A stretch of 49,173 bases of DNA, taken from positions 1-49,173 of the forward strand of contig JAYVJC010000021.1 in assembly GCA_043769645.1 (NCBI GenBank), in the 5' to 3' direction. Shown piece by piece: positions 33,598 through 45,148 of the stretch. The stretch is from JAYUDN01 sp043769645. GTDB taxonomy: Bacteria > Patescibacteriota > Gracilibacteria > BD1-5 > UBA2023. The stretch's first letter is position 1; every line of letters starts with the position of its first letter. The notes beneath the pieces are model-generated. The model saw only the letters and a list, made by a program, of their open reading frames with translations, did no database searches and was not told where the DNA came from. Position numbers and translations under genes: made by a program.

Positions 33598-34263
33598 ATG
33601 ATTACAGTTATTATTACGGATGCACCCCTCCTTCGAGATAGTATCGTCCAAGATCTCTGACTCCAGAAGGATCCTATGAGTTCAGAAAAGATAACCATCT
33701 ATCGCCGACGAGAGTGGATCCTCCTCTTTGCCTCGCACTCGGTCGAACATATCAGCTACGCCGTAGAAAACTACCTGCCCGAACATATTTTCCTTCCGGT
33801 ATTCGGAAAATCACTCTCTCCCGAACATCGAATCGGAGATGTCGTCGTTCCGAATGTATTCTTCTCCTACAATCCAGCTATAGAAACCACCCTCATTACC
33901 CGAGAGAACCGTGATGCTCTCGTCGGAAGTGCACTATTTCTGGAAGATTATGAAAAACAGGGGGATTTCCTCCTGAAGGACTATGGATTCTCTATCGGGG
34001 GCATACTCCTCGAATGAGTTCGGACCGATATCGAGGATGAACTCTCGACGAAAATTGGCATGGTCTATGAATCGGATGTGCTTATCCCCGATGAAGTCAC
34101 TCCCCTCGTCGAGGCCATCCGCACTCTCGATCTCGATGCGACCTTTCTCGTGGGGGTTACGGACGGGAAACTGACCGATATCCCCCATGGGATGACTAAA
34201 GAACACTTCACGACGAAGAACCTCATCGAGACTATGAAGTGGATCAAGGAGGAAAGAGCGTAA
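33598..34263 (+). CDS. Nucleoside-phosphorylase-like protein
   Basis: A 221-aa protein tentatively placed in the PNP/UDP phosphorylase-MTA/SAH nucleosidase superfamily on the basis of LPVFGKSLSPEHRIGDVVVP (family GxaGxxxxxxxiGDvvi) and an overall alpha/beta pattern (VITVIITDAP-like first strand). The final catalytic Asp of the family is not obvious. One or two TGA Gly; TAA stop, followed by a strong terminator. Function is not secure. Confidence 0.45.
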
Positions 34264-34302
34264 TACGAGATCTTTTACTAAGACAATATTCTTCTATTTC
34301 CC

Positions 34303-34335
34303 AAAAAATACCCTGATAATTCAGGGTATTTTTTT
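34303..34335. terminator. Bidirectional terminator
   Basis: An A-run, TACCCTGA-TAAT-TCAGGGTA stem, then a T-run. The symmetric A/T flanks serve both convergent genes (33598-34263 plus, 34349-38920 minus). Confidence 0.85.
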
Positions 34336-34348
34336 CATTAAGTCGATA

Positions 34349-37300
34349 CTAATAACATCAAACTTGATCGCGTTGTTGGAAGCAAGTTCTATCTATCGGC
34401 TCGTCAGGATTTATGGTATAGATACAACTATTTAATCAATAATCAGGTAAGTACGACATATTATGCCATCCTGGGTTTACATCTGATACGGTACAACTTG
34501 ATGCTGAACCAATACAAGTAGAAGGCGTTGAGTTATTGGTTCACCAATTCTGGTATCGATTATTCGATCATCGAAAATTACACAAGTTACGATTCATACG
34601 ACATACAGAAGACTTATCGGAACTGATATCTACCACTTCACCCGCTTGTGCGATACAACTGTCTTCCGATCACCAAGAGATTATTCCACTTGCTTCGTTC
34701 GGAACTATTGCTGCAAATTGACGAACATTATTAGCAGGTGGAACAGTACCAAAATAGACTTCGTAATCTATATTAAACGGTCAACCATTTCATGGACTTA
34801 CGTCTGATACAGTAACGGTAACATCGACCTTGTTTGAAGCATTGAGATTAACTTGAATATCCATATAGTTATTTCAGCCTCAGTATACCCGATAATTCTT
34901 ACCATATTTGAGTGGGTAGTTTGGTCAAAATAAATAGTCGATACGATTTCCTCCATTATTCCAATCCCCATCCATTCCAGCATTCAAAATCACACGTACC
35001 AATTCAGGAGCTCATGGGGAAGGCAGCACATAATCAGCAATTTCTTTATAAAAAGTCCAATCCTCATGTCTTCCACATGGATTCACATCACACATAGTTC
35101 ATGCTATGCTGAAGCTTCCATCATAACACTCCGCTCGGAGCTGGACTCATCATCAGGCATTACTTCCATCAAACCATCCAGCAGAGATGTTATCAAGATT
35201 GAGTGTCCCACCATCCATCCATCCTCATACATCGATGAATAAGCTATTGTTATCAGGACTTGTGGGTTGATCATAGACAGTCTGTGCCGAGTTGATAGGT
35301 CTATTCCCGACTCAGAAGATGTAGCTCGTTCCTATGTCAGGCCAGTCAGCAGCTTCTCTATCGGACACATATACTTTTACTTTTCCAGAGGAACACTTCG
35401 CACCGATATTTCGTGTGAAACTAAAATTCTCCCAATATGGTGGATGATTTAATCCTTTATAGGTTGGAAATACATCTGTCGGAGACATATCTGGATAGGT
35501 ACGACCTCCACCCCCTCCACCAGCTGCTGGAGTTTCCCAACTCGCTACACCAGTAGCATTGGAAGTGAGTACTTTTCCAGCTCCTGGAGTTCCTCCTGCA
35601 ATCTGAAGGGTTCCACTGATTTTCACATTTCCAGCGACATCGAGTTTCTGAGTCGGAGCAGCTACACCTACACCGAGATTCCCAGACACATAGGTATTTC
35701 CACTTGTTCCTCAGAAGAGTGAAAGAACTGAGTTGACATCATCATTGACTCCGCCTCGCGCTCGAATAGTTCCTGCAGCATAGACAGGGCGTACTGGGTC
35801 AGAAAACCATGCTCCTCATGGAAATTCAGTGTACGTTGAGGCTGAGATAGTAGGATTTGCTCCAGTGAGTTTGATATTTCCATTGACTTCGAGTTTTTCA
35901 CCCGGAGTAGCTGTACCGATACCGATATTTCCACCATTGTTGAAGAAATTTGAACTTGCCACCCAAGCAGTTCCATTGTGATACAGGGTATTGCCGGCAG
36001 ATCCTCCTGGAAGAGAAGATCATCCACTTCCTGTAGCTGGCGTAGCCCACGAAGCAAGACCGTTCGCATCGGAAGTCAGGACTTTTCCGACACCTGGAGT
36101 GCCTCCGGTGATTTTTATTTGTCCAGCCACTTCGAGCCTCGCTCAAGGAGTGGTTGTTCCTATACCTATATTCCCCAGGCTCGTGATTCGCATTCGTTCT
36201 ATAGGTGTTCCTCCCTGAACCGTCGTGAAGTAGAGATCACTCGGAGTTCCATCAGAGTACGAGTTTCATGATTGTATGGCTCACATTTCTGCAGATAGAA
36301 AGTAGTCTGTTCAGTTGTATGGAGTAAAGGCTATAGCTCAGAGCTTATCTCCATTGAGCGATGAAGTAGCTCCCGCGATGGATCCTCTTCCTCGAGCAAA
36401 TATCATTCCTGGCCAGTCAAGAGCATTATTATTGTACTTACGAATCACTCAGTTTCCATCGGTGATCCCCATATTTCATGCATTCACCTCGAGTTTATAT
36501 TTAGGAGTCACCGTACCGATACCGACATTTCCAGAATCCTTATTTACTACCATTGCCGTTACACTATTATTGAGGATATTGAAAAAGTACCCTCCATAGG
36601 CTGGATTATTCGAGAATCCGAAGCTATTAAACTTGAGCCAGTCAGCACTATTGGTCGCAAACTGGAGTCACTGTGGAGCATCAGGATTCGCTGTACGAAA
36701 CTGCATTGCTGATGTAGCATTGATCGAGTTGGCTGTATTTTCTATGACGAGTTTTCCGTTTTTTCCATCTGGATTAGGATTCGAAAATACTATATGAAGC
36801 TTGCGATCTGGATCTGGAGTCGTGGTACCGATTCCGATCGTAGTTCCATTGTTATAGAGAGCTGAACTTGCTACCCAGTTCGTTCCATTGTGGTAAAGGG
36901 TATTCCCTGCGACTCCAGTAGGAAGAGCAGATCCTCCAGCTGCATTTTGCCAACTCGCGATACCAGATGCATCCGAAGTGAGGACTTTACCAAGTCCAGG
37001 AGTTCATCCGGATATTTTAATTTGTTCAAAATTAGCTCACTTCGCTATGATGTCCATATATGCTCTATTTGGTCTATTGTAGAAGGAAAGCGTATTGGTT
37101 CCTGCAGTGAGGCTTCCGATTTCGAAGTCACTTCCCGCACTATCTCCTCCCATATAAAGACTATTTCCGTATCCATTTTTAGCAGATACTTCTCCTTCCA
37201 TATCGAGATTTCCATTTGATCTAAGTGCTAGCTTATAGCTATTATTAGTACCGATAAAGAAACCGCCTGCACCTTCATTCATAAGTTGAAGGTTATCTCC

Positions 37301-38920
37301 AGATTCAAAGAGATACCCTTTACGATATCAGGATTGAAACAATGATATGAATGGATCTCCAGAAGACTCAAATCGAGCGACTTCGTCTGCCGAAGTTGAG
37401 AGATGGAGCTTTGCACCAGGATTTTTTACTCCAATTCCAACGTCTCCATTATACTTGATAACCATTTTTGTATCCTGAGCCCCATTTACCTTTGTGACGA
37501 ATTGGAATCCTGTAGGAAAATCAACTGTTCCCATATAGTATCCGAAGACTGCACCTGTCATAGTGGTTTTGAATGGTCATTGAGAGAACTGAATTGCTGG
37601 CATATTTGGTCCGTTGACTCGGAGATTTATCCCAACATTTCCTGTAGTCGAAGTATTCTCAGCGACGATAATTCCCTGAGTTCCATCATTGTTTGCATTA
37701 CTCGTGACGACATGAAGGGGTTTATCTGGTACGGTAGTACCGATACCGACATACCCTGAAGATGTTAACCTCATAGTTTCTCTTGGCAATTTTTCCCCAT
37801 TTCTTGTGTTTTGAAAAATGGTATTCGTTCATTTACTATCGCCATCGAAGTTTTCAGCAGCTAAGAAATACATAGCAGCACCCCCGTATCTAGTATTGGT
37901 ACCTCCGTCTATACCATCTCTTCCGACATATGCAGATAGTGCGTCATTCGCACGTGGATAGCTAGGAGAGCTCAGTGTTCATCGTGTTCTATATCCCATA
38001 AAGTAGGGATGGTATATATCATTTGATGCTACTCGTGCAGCTACTCATACAAAACTAGTATCACTGATAGCTTCGATATTTCAGGCGACTGAGAGCTTTT
38101 CGTTCGGTGCAAAAGTTCCAATACCGAGATTCCCTCATGAACTAAATGTTAGCCAATTCCCATTTGTTCATAGATATAAGCTTCCGCCCGCTAGATTTTC
38201 CATCTGTAGATTTTCTCCTGCCCATTTGAGATATGATTTTATAGTACCACCTTGAGAGAGAGAAACAGTGGGATTTCCTGTTGAGTCGAACTGTGCTACT
38301 TCGTCTGCTGTGCTTGATACATGGAGTTTCGTAGTAGGAAATGGAACTCCAACTCCGAGATTTCATCGTATATAGGCATTTCCAGAAGGAGCATATGAAA
38401 AAAAGTTATTGTTCCCCTCAATATCGAATATTCTAAAATTCCCTCCAACGTTATCTAAATAAATATCACTCAATCATGGAGATGATTTACGAAGTACTAT
38501 TTCTCCCCCCTCATTAGCAGCATCTTGTGGATTGACATAGAGGTATCCCACCTGAGCAATACCATTTACATCAAGAGCAGATGAAGGAGTCGCGGTTCCG
38601 ATACCGACATTACCTCCCATGTAGCTTATACCACCAGTAACCGTAGTCCACTTTCCCCATCCATTATCTACCAGGTAGTTCCCGATGAGAGTATCGATAT
38701 TGACACAGTTCGCTTTCAGATAATCTGCAGGAGTAGTTTTGAAACCCTGGATAACAAATGGGCTGACACAAGGAGAATTGGCGATATTCTCGAAATAGAT
38801 GGAAAAAAGACCTCGTCTATCTTCTCCTCCTGGTCCCTGATCGGGAACGGCTGAGACTCATGGTATGAGTAGAGAAGAGAAGGAAGTGATGGCGAGTGCC
38901 ATGAGAGCGAGAGATTTCAT
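34349..38920 (-). CDS. Giant fibre-like surface protein, 1523 aa
   Basis: A secreted protein (signal peptide KSLALMALAITSFSSLLIPG) built of about ten tail-fibre/adhesin repeats NxGIGTxxPxxKLxVxG (for example VGIGTTVPDKPLHV, LGIGTFAPNEKLSVAG, IGIGTTTPGARLEVAG). Between them are longer duplicated cassettes: GGTPGxGKVLTSDAxGxASW three times, and AGNTLYHNGTxWVASS twice. The last approximately 330 residues are a distinct Cys- and Asn-rich globular domain (EDSCIAQAGEVVDISSDKSS) likely to bind a surface. Dozens of TGA Gly codons; start ATG 38920, stop TAG 34349. These repeats form trimeric beta-structured fibres in phage and cell-surface proteins. I infer a host-attachment fibre, suited to an episymbiont or predator, from the family and lifestyle of the group. 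Confidence 0.85.
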
Positions 38921-38958
38921 AAAAGAAAATGAGAAAATATTTTGAAGGAGGGAAAGTA

Positions 38959-40299
38959 TTAGTTGAGACCTGGAGGTGGATCTTTGAGCATGCGCTGGTC
39001 ATAGTCGATGATGAGAGAGTAGTTATCACTCGAGTCTCCATCATCAAACACTCTTGGCGTTAGGAATGCTCGCTCTCAGCTACCTGGACGAAAGGCACGG
39101 AAATAATTGAAGTCGTATTTGATGGCGGTCGTTCGGTCGCAGAGGGTGACATTGTACGGACAAGAGGCACTCGTCACGAAGGCGGATCCACCGATCGTAT
39201 TGCGGGAGATAAGACTTCCCTTGATATAAAGCTGTCTGTCTGGAAGAGAGGTAAGTTTAGCTTGAGTATCATTGAGGAGGTTCCCCGGAGCCCCACTATA
39301 GATGCTTCACTCTGCCACGATGGAGGTATGTATTTTTGTAACCGAGGGACCGATAAATACATTTCCTCATGAACCAGCACTATTTTTGAGGACATAGACG
39401 ATTCTTGGCTTACTATAACTATCTTCTCAAATATTGTTGTCTATAGAGAAATCTCCCCCTTCAACCACGATCACTTGTACCTTATCCGTACCAAAGTCTC
39501 AGAATTTATAATTCACCCCATTTCCAGAAACAACCGTTCATCCTGACAGTTTATAGTATCTCATACCGTTCACCATAGTAAGTCATCATGGAATTATATT
39601 ATATTTAGCCTGTGGAAGTGAACGAGTGAGGAGCGCAATATTTTTTCTCGTCTCATTGAGAAATGGAGTAAACGTGACCGAGTCAAATTTTTGACCTGGA
39701 TTGTAGGCCAGGATATTGAAGGCTTTTCCTCCAGCAATATTTCAGAGAACCTTGACAGCACCGATAAATCCTGAAGTATATCCCTCAGCCTTATCAAAAC
39801 CTATATATCCGAGGGTATCACTCCACGCATACCCGGTAAATGAATTGGAAGCAGGAAGATAAGCTACTCATGAATATGCTGACTCGTTGAGACTCTGGAG
39901 GGTCATCCATCCTGCATTTTCTGACCAAACAAAGCCCGAGAGCTTCCATGGCTCGAGGACGTTGAGGGTATCTCCAGGAGGGGTCACATCCACGTTTCAT
40001 GCCCTTCCGAACTCTGCAAAACCTACCGTTTGGAGAAATATATTTCCCGTGAGCGTGTTGTTGGTGCTATCGAGATAGAGTCAACTTCCTCTTGCTACAT
40101 TTTCCTGAGCTACCGTCATGAGGGTAACCTCTCCAGCATTTCCAAATGGGGAAAAGGAACCAAAAATATGAGGAGTACCGCCGGTACCAAAAATCAAGTT
40201 AAGTGTACCCGTTCACGTGACAACCCCACCAGCAATGATAATAGAAAGAGCGATAACGAGTCATCCGAGAAGAGTCGAGGATCGAAGAAGTCGAAACAT
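38959..40299 (-). CDS. Membrane-anchored surface protein upstream of the fibre gene
   Basis: A 446-aa protein with an uncleaved-type N-terminal helix (LLGGLVIALSIIIAGGVVTG) and an otherwise beta-rich, Gly/Asn/Thr-rich extracellular body (GNIFLQTVGFAEFGRA; FTGYAWSDTLGYIGFD; GGNVFIGPSVTKIH). The last part contains CPYNVTLC, a possible disulfide loop. It ends 38 bp before the fibre gene on the same strand, so an operon is likely and the pair may assemble together. TGA Gly codons throughout; TAA stop. The segment SGFVWSENAGWMTLQS is typical of bacterial surface modules, family unnamed. Confidence 0.7.
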
Positions 40300-40463
40300 A
40301 CCGAGAAATTAAGTTACTCTCGTATATTATTCTAATTCTTTATTTATTGCAAATAAAATACATTTTCTTGTTAGGATATCATTTTCTCAGCCTATTATTT
40401 GTTCTATTTCACCCACATCTCTCTCATTATTTTACATAAGGTAAACATATTTACCTGTTCAAA

Positions 40464-41906
40464 CTATCCGATTTTCTTCTTGAGAATATCAGTGAATATT
40501 TTCGGGTTCCCTTGACCCTTTGAAGCCTTCATACACTGTCCGACGAAGTAACCGAAGAGATTGGTCTTTCAGGATTGATACTCTATAACCTGTGGAGATG
40601 ATTCCGAGAGGACCGTATCGACGATAGCCTCCAGAGCTCCAGTATCATTCGACTGTTTGAGTCCGAGTTTATCGACCCACTCAGCGGCCTTTCCTCCTTC
40701 GAAGACGAGTTTCTCGATCACGAGCTTCGAATTGGTAGAAGAAAGACTATCCGCATTAACCATCTTGATAACCTCTGCAATTTCCTCTGGCCCTCACTTC
40801 ACATCTGAGAGATTCATCTTTTCATTGTTTGCTTCAAAAATGGCAAAAAGTATAGTCGTAATGTATGAACAGGATTTCCTCGGATCCCCAGTGAAGGTGA
40901 CGAGTGCTTCATAGAAGTCACTTGTCAGACGGTCACTCGAAAGGATACGAGCATCATCCTCGATGAGTTTGTACTCCTTCACATACTTAAGCCTTCGATC
41001 GATCGGAAGTTCCTCTATATTCCTTGAGTCGATATATTCCTTCGTCAGACGAAGTGGTGGAAGGTCTGGATCTGGGAAGTATCGATAGTCCATCGCGTCT
41101 TCTTTCGATCGGAGTGAAGTAGAAACTCCACGTTCGTCGCTCCATCTTCGAGTTTCTTGGTCCAGGGTTCAGCCACTTTCGTAGATCTCGATCTGGCGAG
41201 CGAACTCGACATCGATCGCACGACCGATAGAGGAAAACGAGTTAATATTTTTGAGTTCTACTCGATTCCTGAGTTTTGATTCTCATTTTTTCCGAACAGA
41301 AATATTGACATCACACCGAAGCTGACCTTTCTCCATATCCGCATCGGAGGCTCCACACCATCGCATGAGTTTCTGCAGTTCTTCCAGATAGGCAATGACA
41401 TCCGCCTTTGATCGAAAATCCGGCTCAGTGACGATTTCCATGAGAGGAGAACCTGCACGATTATAGTCACAGAGAGTCTTGCCTCCCGCATGGACGAGTT
41501 TCCCGGCGTCATTTTCGATATGGGTATGGTGGATTCGAAAGGTTTTCACTTCATCGCCGACAAAAGTCCGTACTTCCCCACCCATAGCGATAGGATGATA
41601 GAGCTGGGTTATCTGGTAGCCCATCGGGAGATCTGGATAGAAGTAACTCTTGCGATCGAAGATACTCTCTTCCATAATCTGAGAACGAAGCGCGTGTCCA
41701 GCTCGAACGGCGAGATCGACGACTCATGCTGAGAGAGTGGGGAGCATTCCCGGGAATCCCATACAGATAGGACATACATTCATATTGGGTTCTGGTGCAA
41801 GTTCGATCGCGTTCTGACACGAGCAAAACATCTTCGTGTTGGACTTCACTCGGACATGGGTCTCGAGTCCCATGATGAGTTCGTATTCTTCAGTATTTAT
41901 AGGCAT
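40464..41906 (-). CDS. gatB: Asp/Glu-tRNA(Asn/Gln) amidotransferase subunit B
   Basis: A 480-aa GatB, full length. Cradle domain: YELIMGLETHVRVKSNTKMFCSC, CPICMGFPGMLPTLS, KSYFYPDLPMGYQITQL. Then AGSPLMEIVTEPDF, DCDVNISVR-like (RCDVNISVR) and DYRYFPDPDLPP; the YqeY-type tail ends FGYFVGQCMKASKGQGNPK. Together with GatA and GatC it amidates Glu-tRNA(Gln), matching the tRNA-Gln in this window. Few TGA Gly codons. GatA/GatC are not adjacent here. TAG stop. Confidence 0.95.
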
Positions 41907-42047
41907 AGGAATGAGATCTTAGTATTGCTATTGTATAAAAAAGAGAGAAATTGCAAGCTCGAAAGGTGAAATCACAATAGGAAAATTTGCACTCTCGAAA
42001 AAAATATTATAATCGAGAAGTTTACTTTTACTTCCTTATTCACGGCT

Positions 42048-43403
42048 ATGAAAACGGAACTTCGAAAAAATGCTCTCGGAACGACTGAATCCGTAATAAT
42101 GGGAATAGCGGGAACTGCTCCTGCCTTCTCGATCGAAGCGACCGCCTCGACCATTATCGCAACTAGTGGGACGCTCTCACCGGCGAGTATCCTCTCCTGT
42201 GGGATTATTATGTTCGGCATAGCTTGGGCTTTCATCCACCTCAACCGTCTTGAGCCCAATGCAGGAACTTCATTTGCCTGGGTGACTCGGATTTTCGGAC
42301 CTCAGGTTGGATTTTTTGCTGGATGGGCCCTTCTGGTCCTCTGTTGTATCTTTATGGTCTCAGCGACGGTTCCTGCGGCCAATGCCACCCTCCTCGTCCT
42401 TGCCCCGGATCTTGTGAATAATGTCGCGTGGGTGACGGGAGTTGCCGCTCTCTGGCTGACACTTATTTCCCTCGTGATTATCAAAGGGGTTAAGCTTACA
42501 AGCTATGTGCAGGTTGGCCTGACGATCATCGAAGCTGTCATCCTCTTCGCGATTATTATCCTCTGATTTATACACTTCTCAGCCGCTCCAATACACCCTT
42601 TCTCATGGAATTGGTTTTCTCCATTTGCCTTCAGTCCGAAAGAGTTCGCTTCTGGAGCGCTTATCGCTATATTTTTCTACTATGGATGGGATGTTACGAT
42701 GAATCTCGCCGAGGAAACGAAAGATCCGAGTGTCACTCCAGGACGTGCAACATTCTACTCTATGATATTTCTTATCCTCTTCTTTCTGGCGTTTATAACG
42801 CTTATCCTTCTCGGACTCTCGGATGCGGAAATCGAGCAATATAATACCAATGTCATCTTCGCACTTGCAGAGAAACTCCTCGGAAAGGAGTGGGGATATA
42901 TTGCTATCATCGCCGTCCTCCTCTCCACGGTCGGGACTATCGAGACACAGATCATCCAGTTTACTCGGACGATGTTCGCGAAGGGCCGAGCCTGAGCCCT
43001 TCATAGTCGCTACTCACGCCTCCATCCTGTCTGGCAGACTCCATATATATCGGTACTCTTTATCTGGTGAGCGGGGATGGTTCTCCTCTTCGCCTCTTCC
43101 TACCTCCCGAGTGTAAATACCATCCTCCAGAGCTCAATTTCCGCTATCGGATATCAGATCTGCTTCTACCTCGGACTCACCGGACTTGCCTGCGCATGGT
43201 ACTACCGAGCGACAATTTGTATGGACTTCACAAGATCACTCACTCGAGTCATCTGGCCCACTCTCTCGGCACTCTTTCTTTTTTTCATCCTCATCTACTC
43301 AACTCTCGATGCCGATCGACTCACCAATATCGTGGGTCTTGGGGGGATCGCTATAGGAATCATTCCGCTTATTATGAGAAAAGAAGAAAATACAAGAAAA
43401 TAA
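42048..43403 (+). CDS. APC-family amino acid permease
   Basis: A 451-aa membrane protein with about 12 helices. The N-terminal APC signature is present (GTTESVIMGIAGTAPAFSIEA, a variant of the family's G-x-G helix 1), plus RLEPNAGTSFAWVTRIFGPQ in the third segment and GWDVTMNLAEETKDP (family NxxEExxxP). Imports an amino acid or amine by cation symport or exchange; substrate unknown. TGA Gly codons few. No RBS at ATG 42048. Loss of amino-acid biosynthesis in this group makes uptake likely. Confidence 0.9.
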
Positions 43404-43442
43404 ATTTGACTCTTAATTATATAAATGTATAGTAATCTGAAT

Positions 43443-43706
43443 TTATTTTTTAAACTTTTTCTTAAATATGACGTATGATTGCTTTTGAGAACCACCTAGT
43501 CATTCAAATCCCATTTGAGCTATAGAAGAATTTGATGCACGCATGTGGGGTAGGTCTGGAATAATCAACTGAGAGAAGCCGAAAACTGTCCAAGCTGTCA
43601 CTACAAATATTGCACAAGATGTTTCCATGGCGTTTGAACAAGCACAGTATGCTTTGCAAATGTCGGATACGATATAGAATTGATTTATTGTAATCAATGA
43701 CATCAT
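43443..43706 (-). CDS. Small Cys-rich hypothetical protein, 87 aa
   Basis: Start ATG 43706, stop TAA 43443. The N-terminal third is CKAYCACSNAMETSC, then a hydrophobic segment (AIFVVTAWTVFGFSQLII), then PDLPHMRASNSSIAQMG and a lysine tail. Two TGA Gly codons lie in the GLGGSQ stretch. The Cys cluster could bind metal or form disulfides, but no family is recognised. It lies between the permease and the rpsB promoter and is transcribed away from rpsB. Confidence 0.5.
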
Positions 43707-43741
43707 TTGATTAGTTTCACTTGCATTTCCATTATTTTTCC

Positions 43742-43800
43742 TATAATAATCCCGACTCTTTCTCGGAAAATGAGAAAACAGTCGGGATTTTCTGTTTTTC
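43742..43800 (+). promoter_or_regulatory. rpsB promoter and leader hairpin
   Basis: TATAAT (43742-43747), with a weak TTGCAT 15 bp upstream, is followed at once by AATCCCGACT...AGTCGGGATT (43748-43789). That is a 10-bp stem with an inner TTTCTC/GAGAAA stem and a downstream T-run. The hairpin starts where transcription should begin, about 110 bp before rpsB. It may be an attenuator or S2-leader-like autoregulatory element, or a terminator of unidentified upstream transcription. Confidence 0.5.
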
Positions 43801-43910
43801 AAGGATACTTCCTCGATACTCTGCATACTGCGCTTCGTGCGCTCTACACAGGTATCGCCTCGTATCTGACTGAAACTTCCTGTAAGGATTATTTTTTTAC
43901 TTTTTTTATT

Positions 43911-44693
43911 ATGGCAAATGCAGCGCTCGTAAAGAGCATGCTCGACAATGCGTGTCACATCGGACACAAACGTGAATACTGGTCTCCAAAAATGCGGGAC
44001 TATATCTTCGGAATCCAGAATGGTATCCATGTATTCGATCTCTATAAGACTTCCGAACTCCTCACGGAGATGAAGGCAGGCCTCGAAGACCTCACTTCAA
44101 AGGGGAAACAAGTCCTCTTCGTCGGTACGAAAATCCAATCCCGAGACCTCGTCGAGGCCCTCGCGAGTGGAACTGGACATTTCTATGTCAATACGAAGTG
44201 GACTCCAGGACTTATCACCAACTTTGCGACCATCAAGAAGCGAATCGCCTACTACAACGAACTTGAGAAAGAACTTGAAGGAGGACTTCTCGAAGGACTC
44301 ACGAAGAAAGAAAAATCTGTGAAACTCAAAGAACTCGAAAAACTCAAGTCTGCTTACTCTGGAGTCAAGGATCTCAAGAAAATCCCAGATATCATCTTTG
44401 TCGTCGATGGTCACTATGAAGATCTTGCTCTTTCTGAAGCTCAGGCTGGAAAGGTCACGACCATGGCTCTTCTCGGTTCTACTGGAAATATCGATAAAAC
44501 CGACTACTTTGTCCCATGCAATGTCAACTCGATGAAGTCGCTCGCGTTTATCCTCGGAGAAATCAAGTCGTCGATCAAAACTCGAAAGACCGAAGAACGT
44601 AAGCCCGTGACTGGATCTGCACCTCGTACGGAGAAACTCCCTATGAAGAAAGGTTCAGCTATAGAAACAGAAGAAGTAGCTGTCGAGGCATAA
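43911..44693 (+). CDS. rpsB: 30S ribosomal protein S2
   Basis: A 260-aa S2. NACHIGHKREYWSPKMRDYIFG is the usual N-terminal signature (family HfGHxxxxWnPkMkpYIf), then LTSKGKQVLFVGTK, YVNTKWTPGLITNFATI (family RWlGGtLTNw), and PDIIFVVDG. All 20 glycines are GGN; no UGA is used. ATG at 43911 gives the conserved start; an upstream in-frame extension is the leader region. It is part of an operon with the small membrane protein and tsf. Confidence 0.97.
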   Translation: MANAALVKSMLDNACHIGHKREYWSPKMRDYIFGIQNGIHVFDLYKTSELLTEMKAGLEDLTSKGKQVLFVGTKIQSRDLVEALASGTGHFYVNTKWTPGLITNFATIKKRIAYYNELEKELEGGLLEGLTKKEKSVKLKELEKLKSAYSGVKDLKKIPDIIFVVDGHYEDLALSEAQAGKVTTMALLGSTGNIDKTDYFVPCNVNSMKSLAFILGEIKSSIKTRKTEERKPVTGSAPRTEKLPMKKGSAIETEEVAVEA

Positions 44694-44712
44694 TCTCCTT
44701 ACCATTTCTCTT

Positions 44713-45045
44713 ATGGAAACGTCTAGTCGTATCGTTCCTGCAGCGGATAAGCTTGCTGGAGCACTCTCTTATGTTTTATTCTTCATCCCGCTTATGATGG
44801 ATCGGAGAACGGAGTACACTGTGTTCCATATGAAACAGTCATTCATTATTAATATTTTCTGGTTTTTTGGTCCATTCATTCCCATACTTTGAGGTATCAT
44901 GATTCTAGTAGCCATCGTCCACGCGGTATTTCTCGCTTGGAAAGCTTACTCAGGGGAAAAATTCGTCGTTTCGTATATCTATCCATACTCGGAAAATCTT
45001 ATCGGTGCCCTCGGTATCGGAAGCTGGTTCACTCCGAAGAAATAG
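44713..45045 (+). CDS. Small membrane protein between rpsB and tsf (DUF4870/Tic20-like)
   Basis: A 110-aa protein with the DUF4870/Tic20-like plan: DKLAGALSYVLFFIPLMM, a charged YTVFHMKQSFIINIFWFF (family FHxrQsi), and a second helical pair ILGGIMILVAIVHAVFLAWKA. One TGA Gly. It starts 19 bp after rpsB and sits between rpsB and tsf, an unusual insertion into a conserved ribosomal pair. Function unknown. Confidence 0.7.
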
Positions 45046-45148
45046 AATTATTTATCCTTCAAGGTGGAATTCCTCCTACTTGTTCATAATACACTCGATA
45101 GCATATAGAACTGGTCCATAACTTTATACTTGATAACTTATATCTCAT

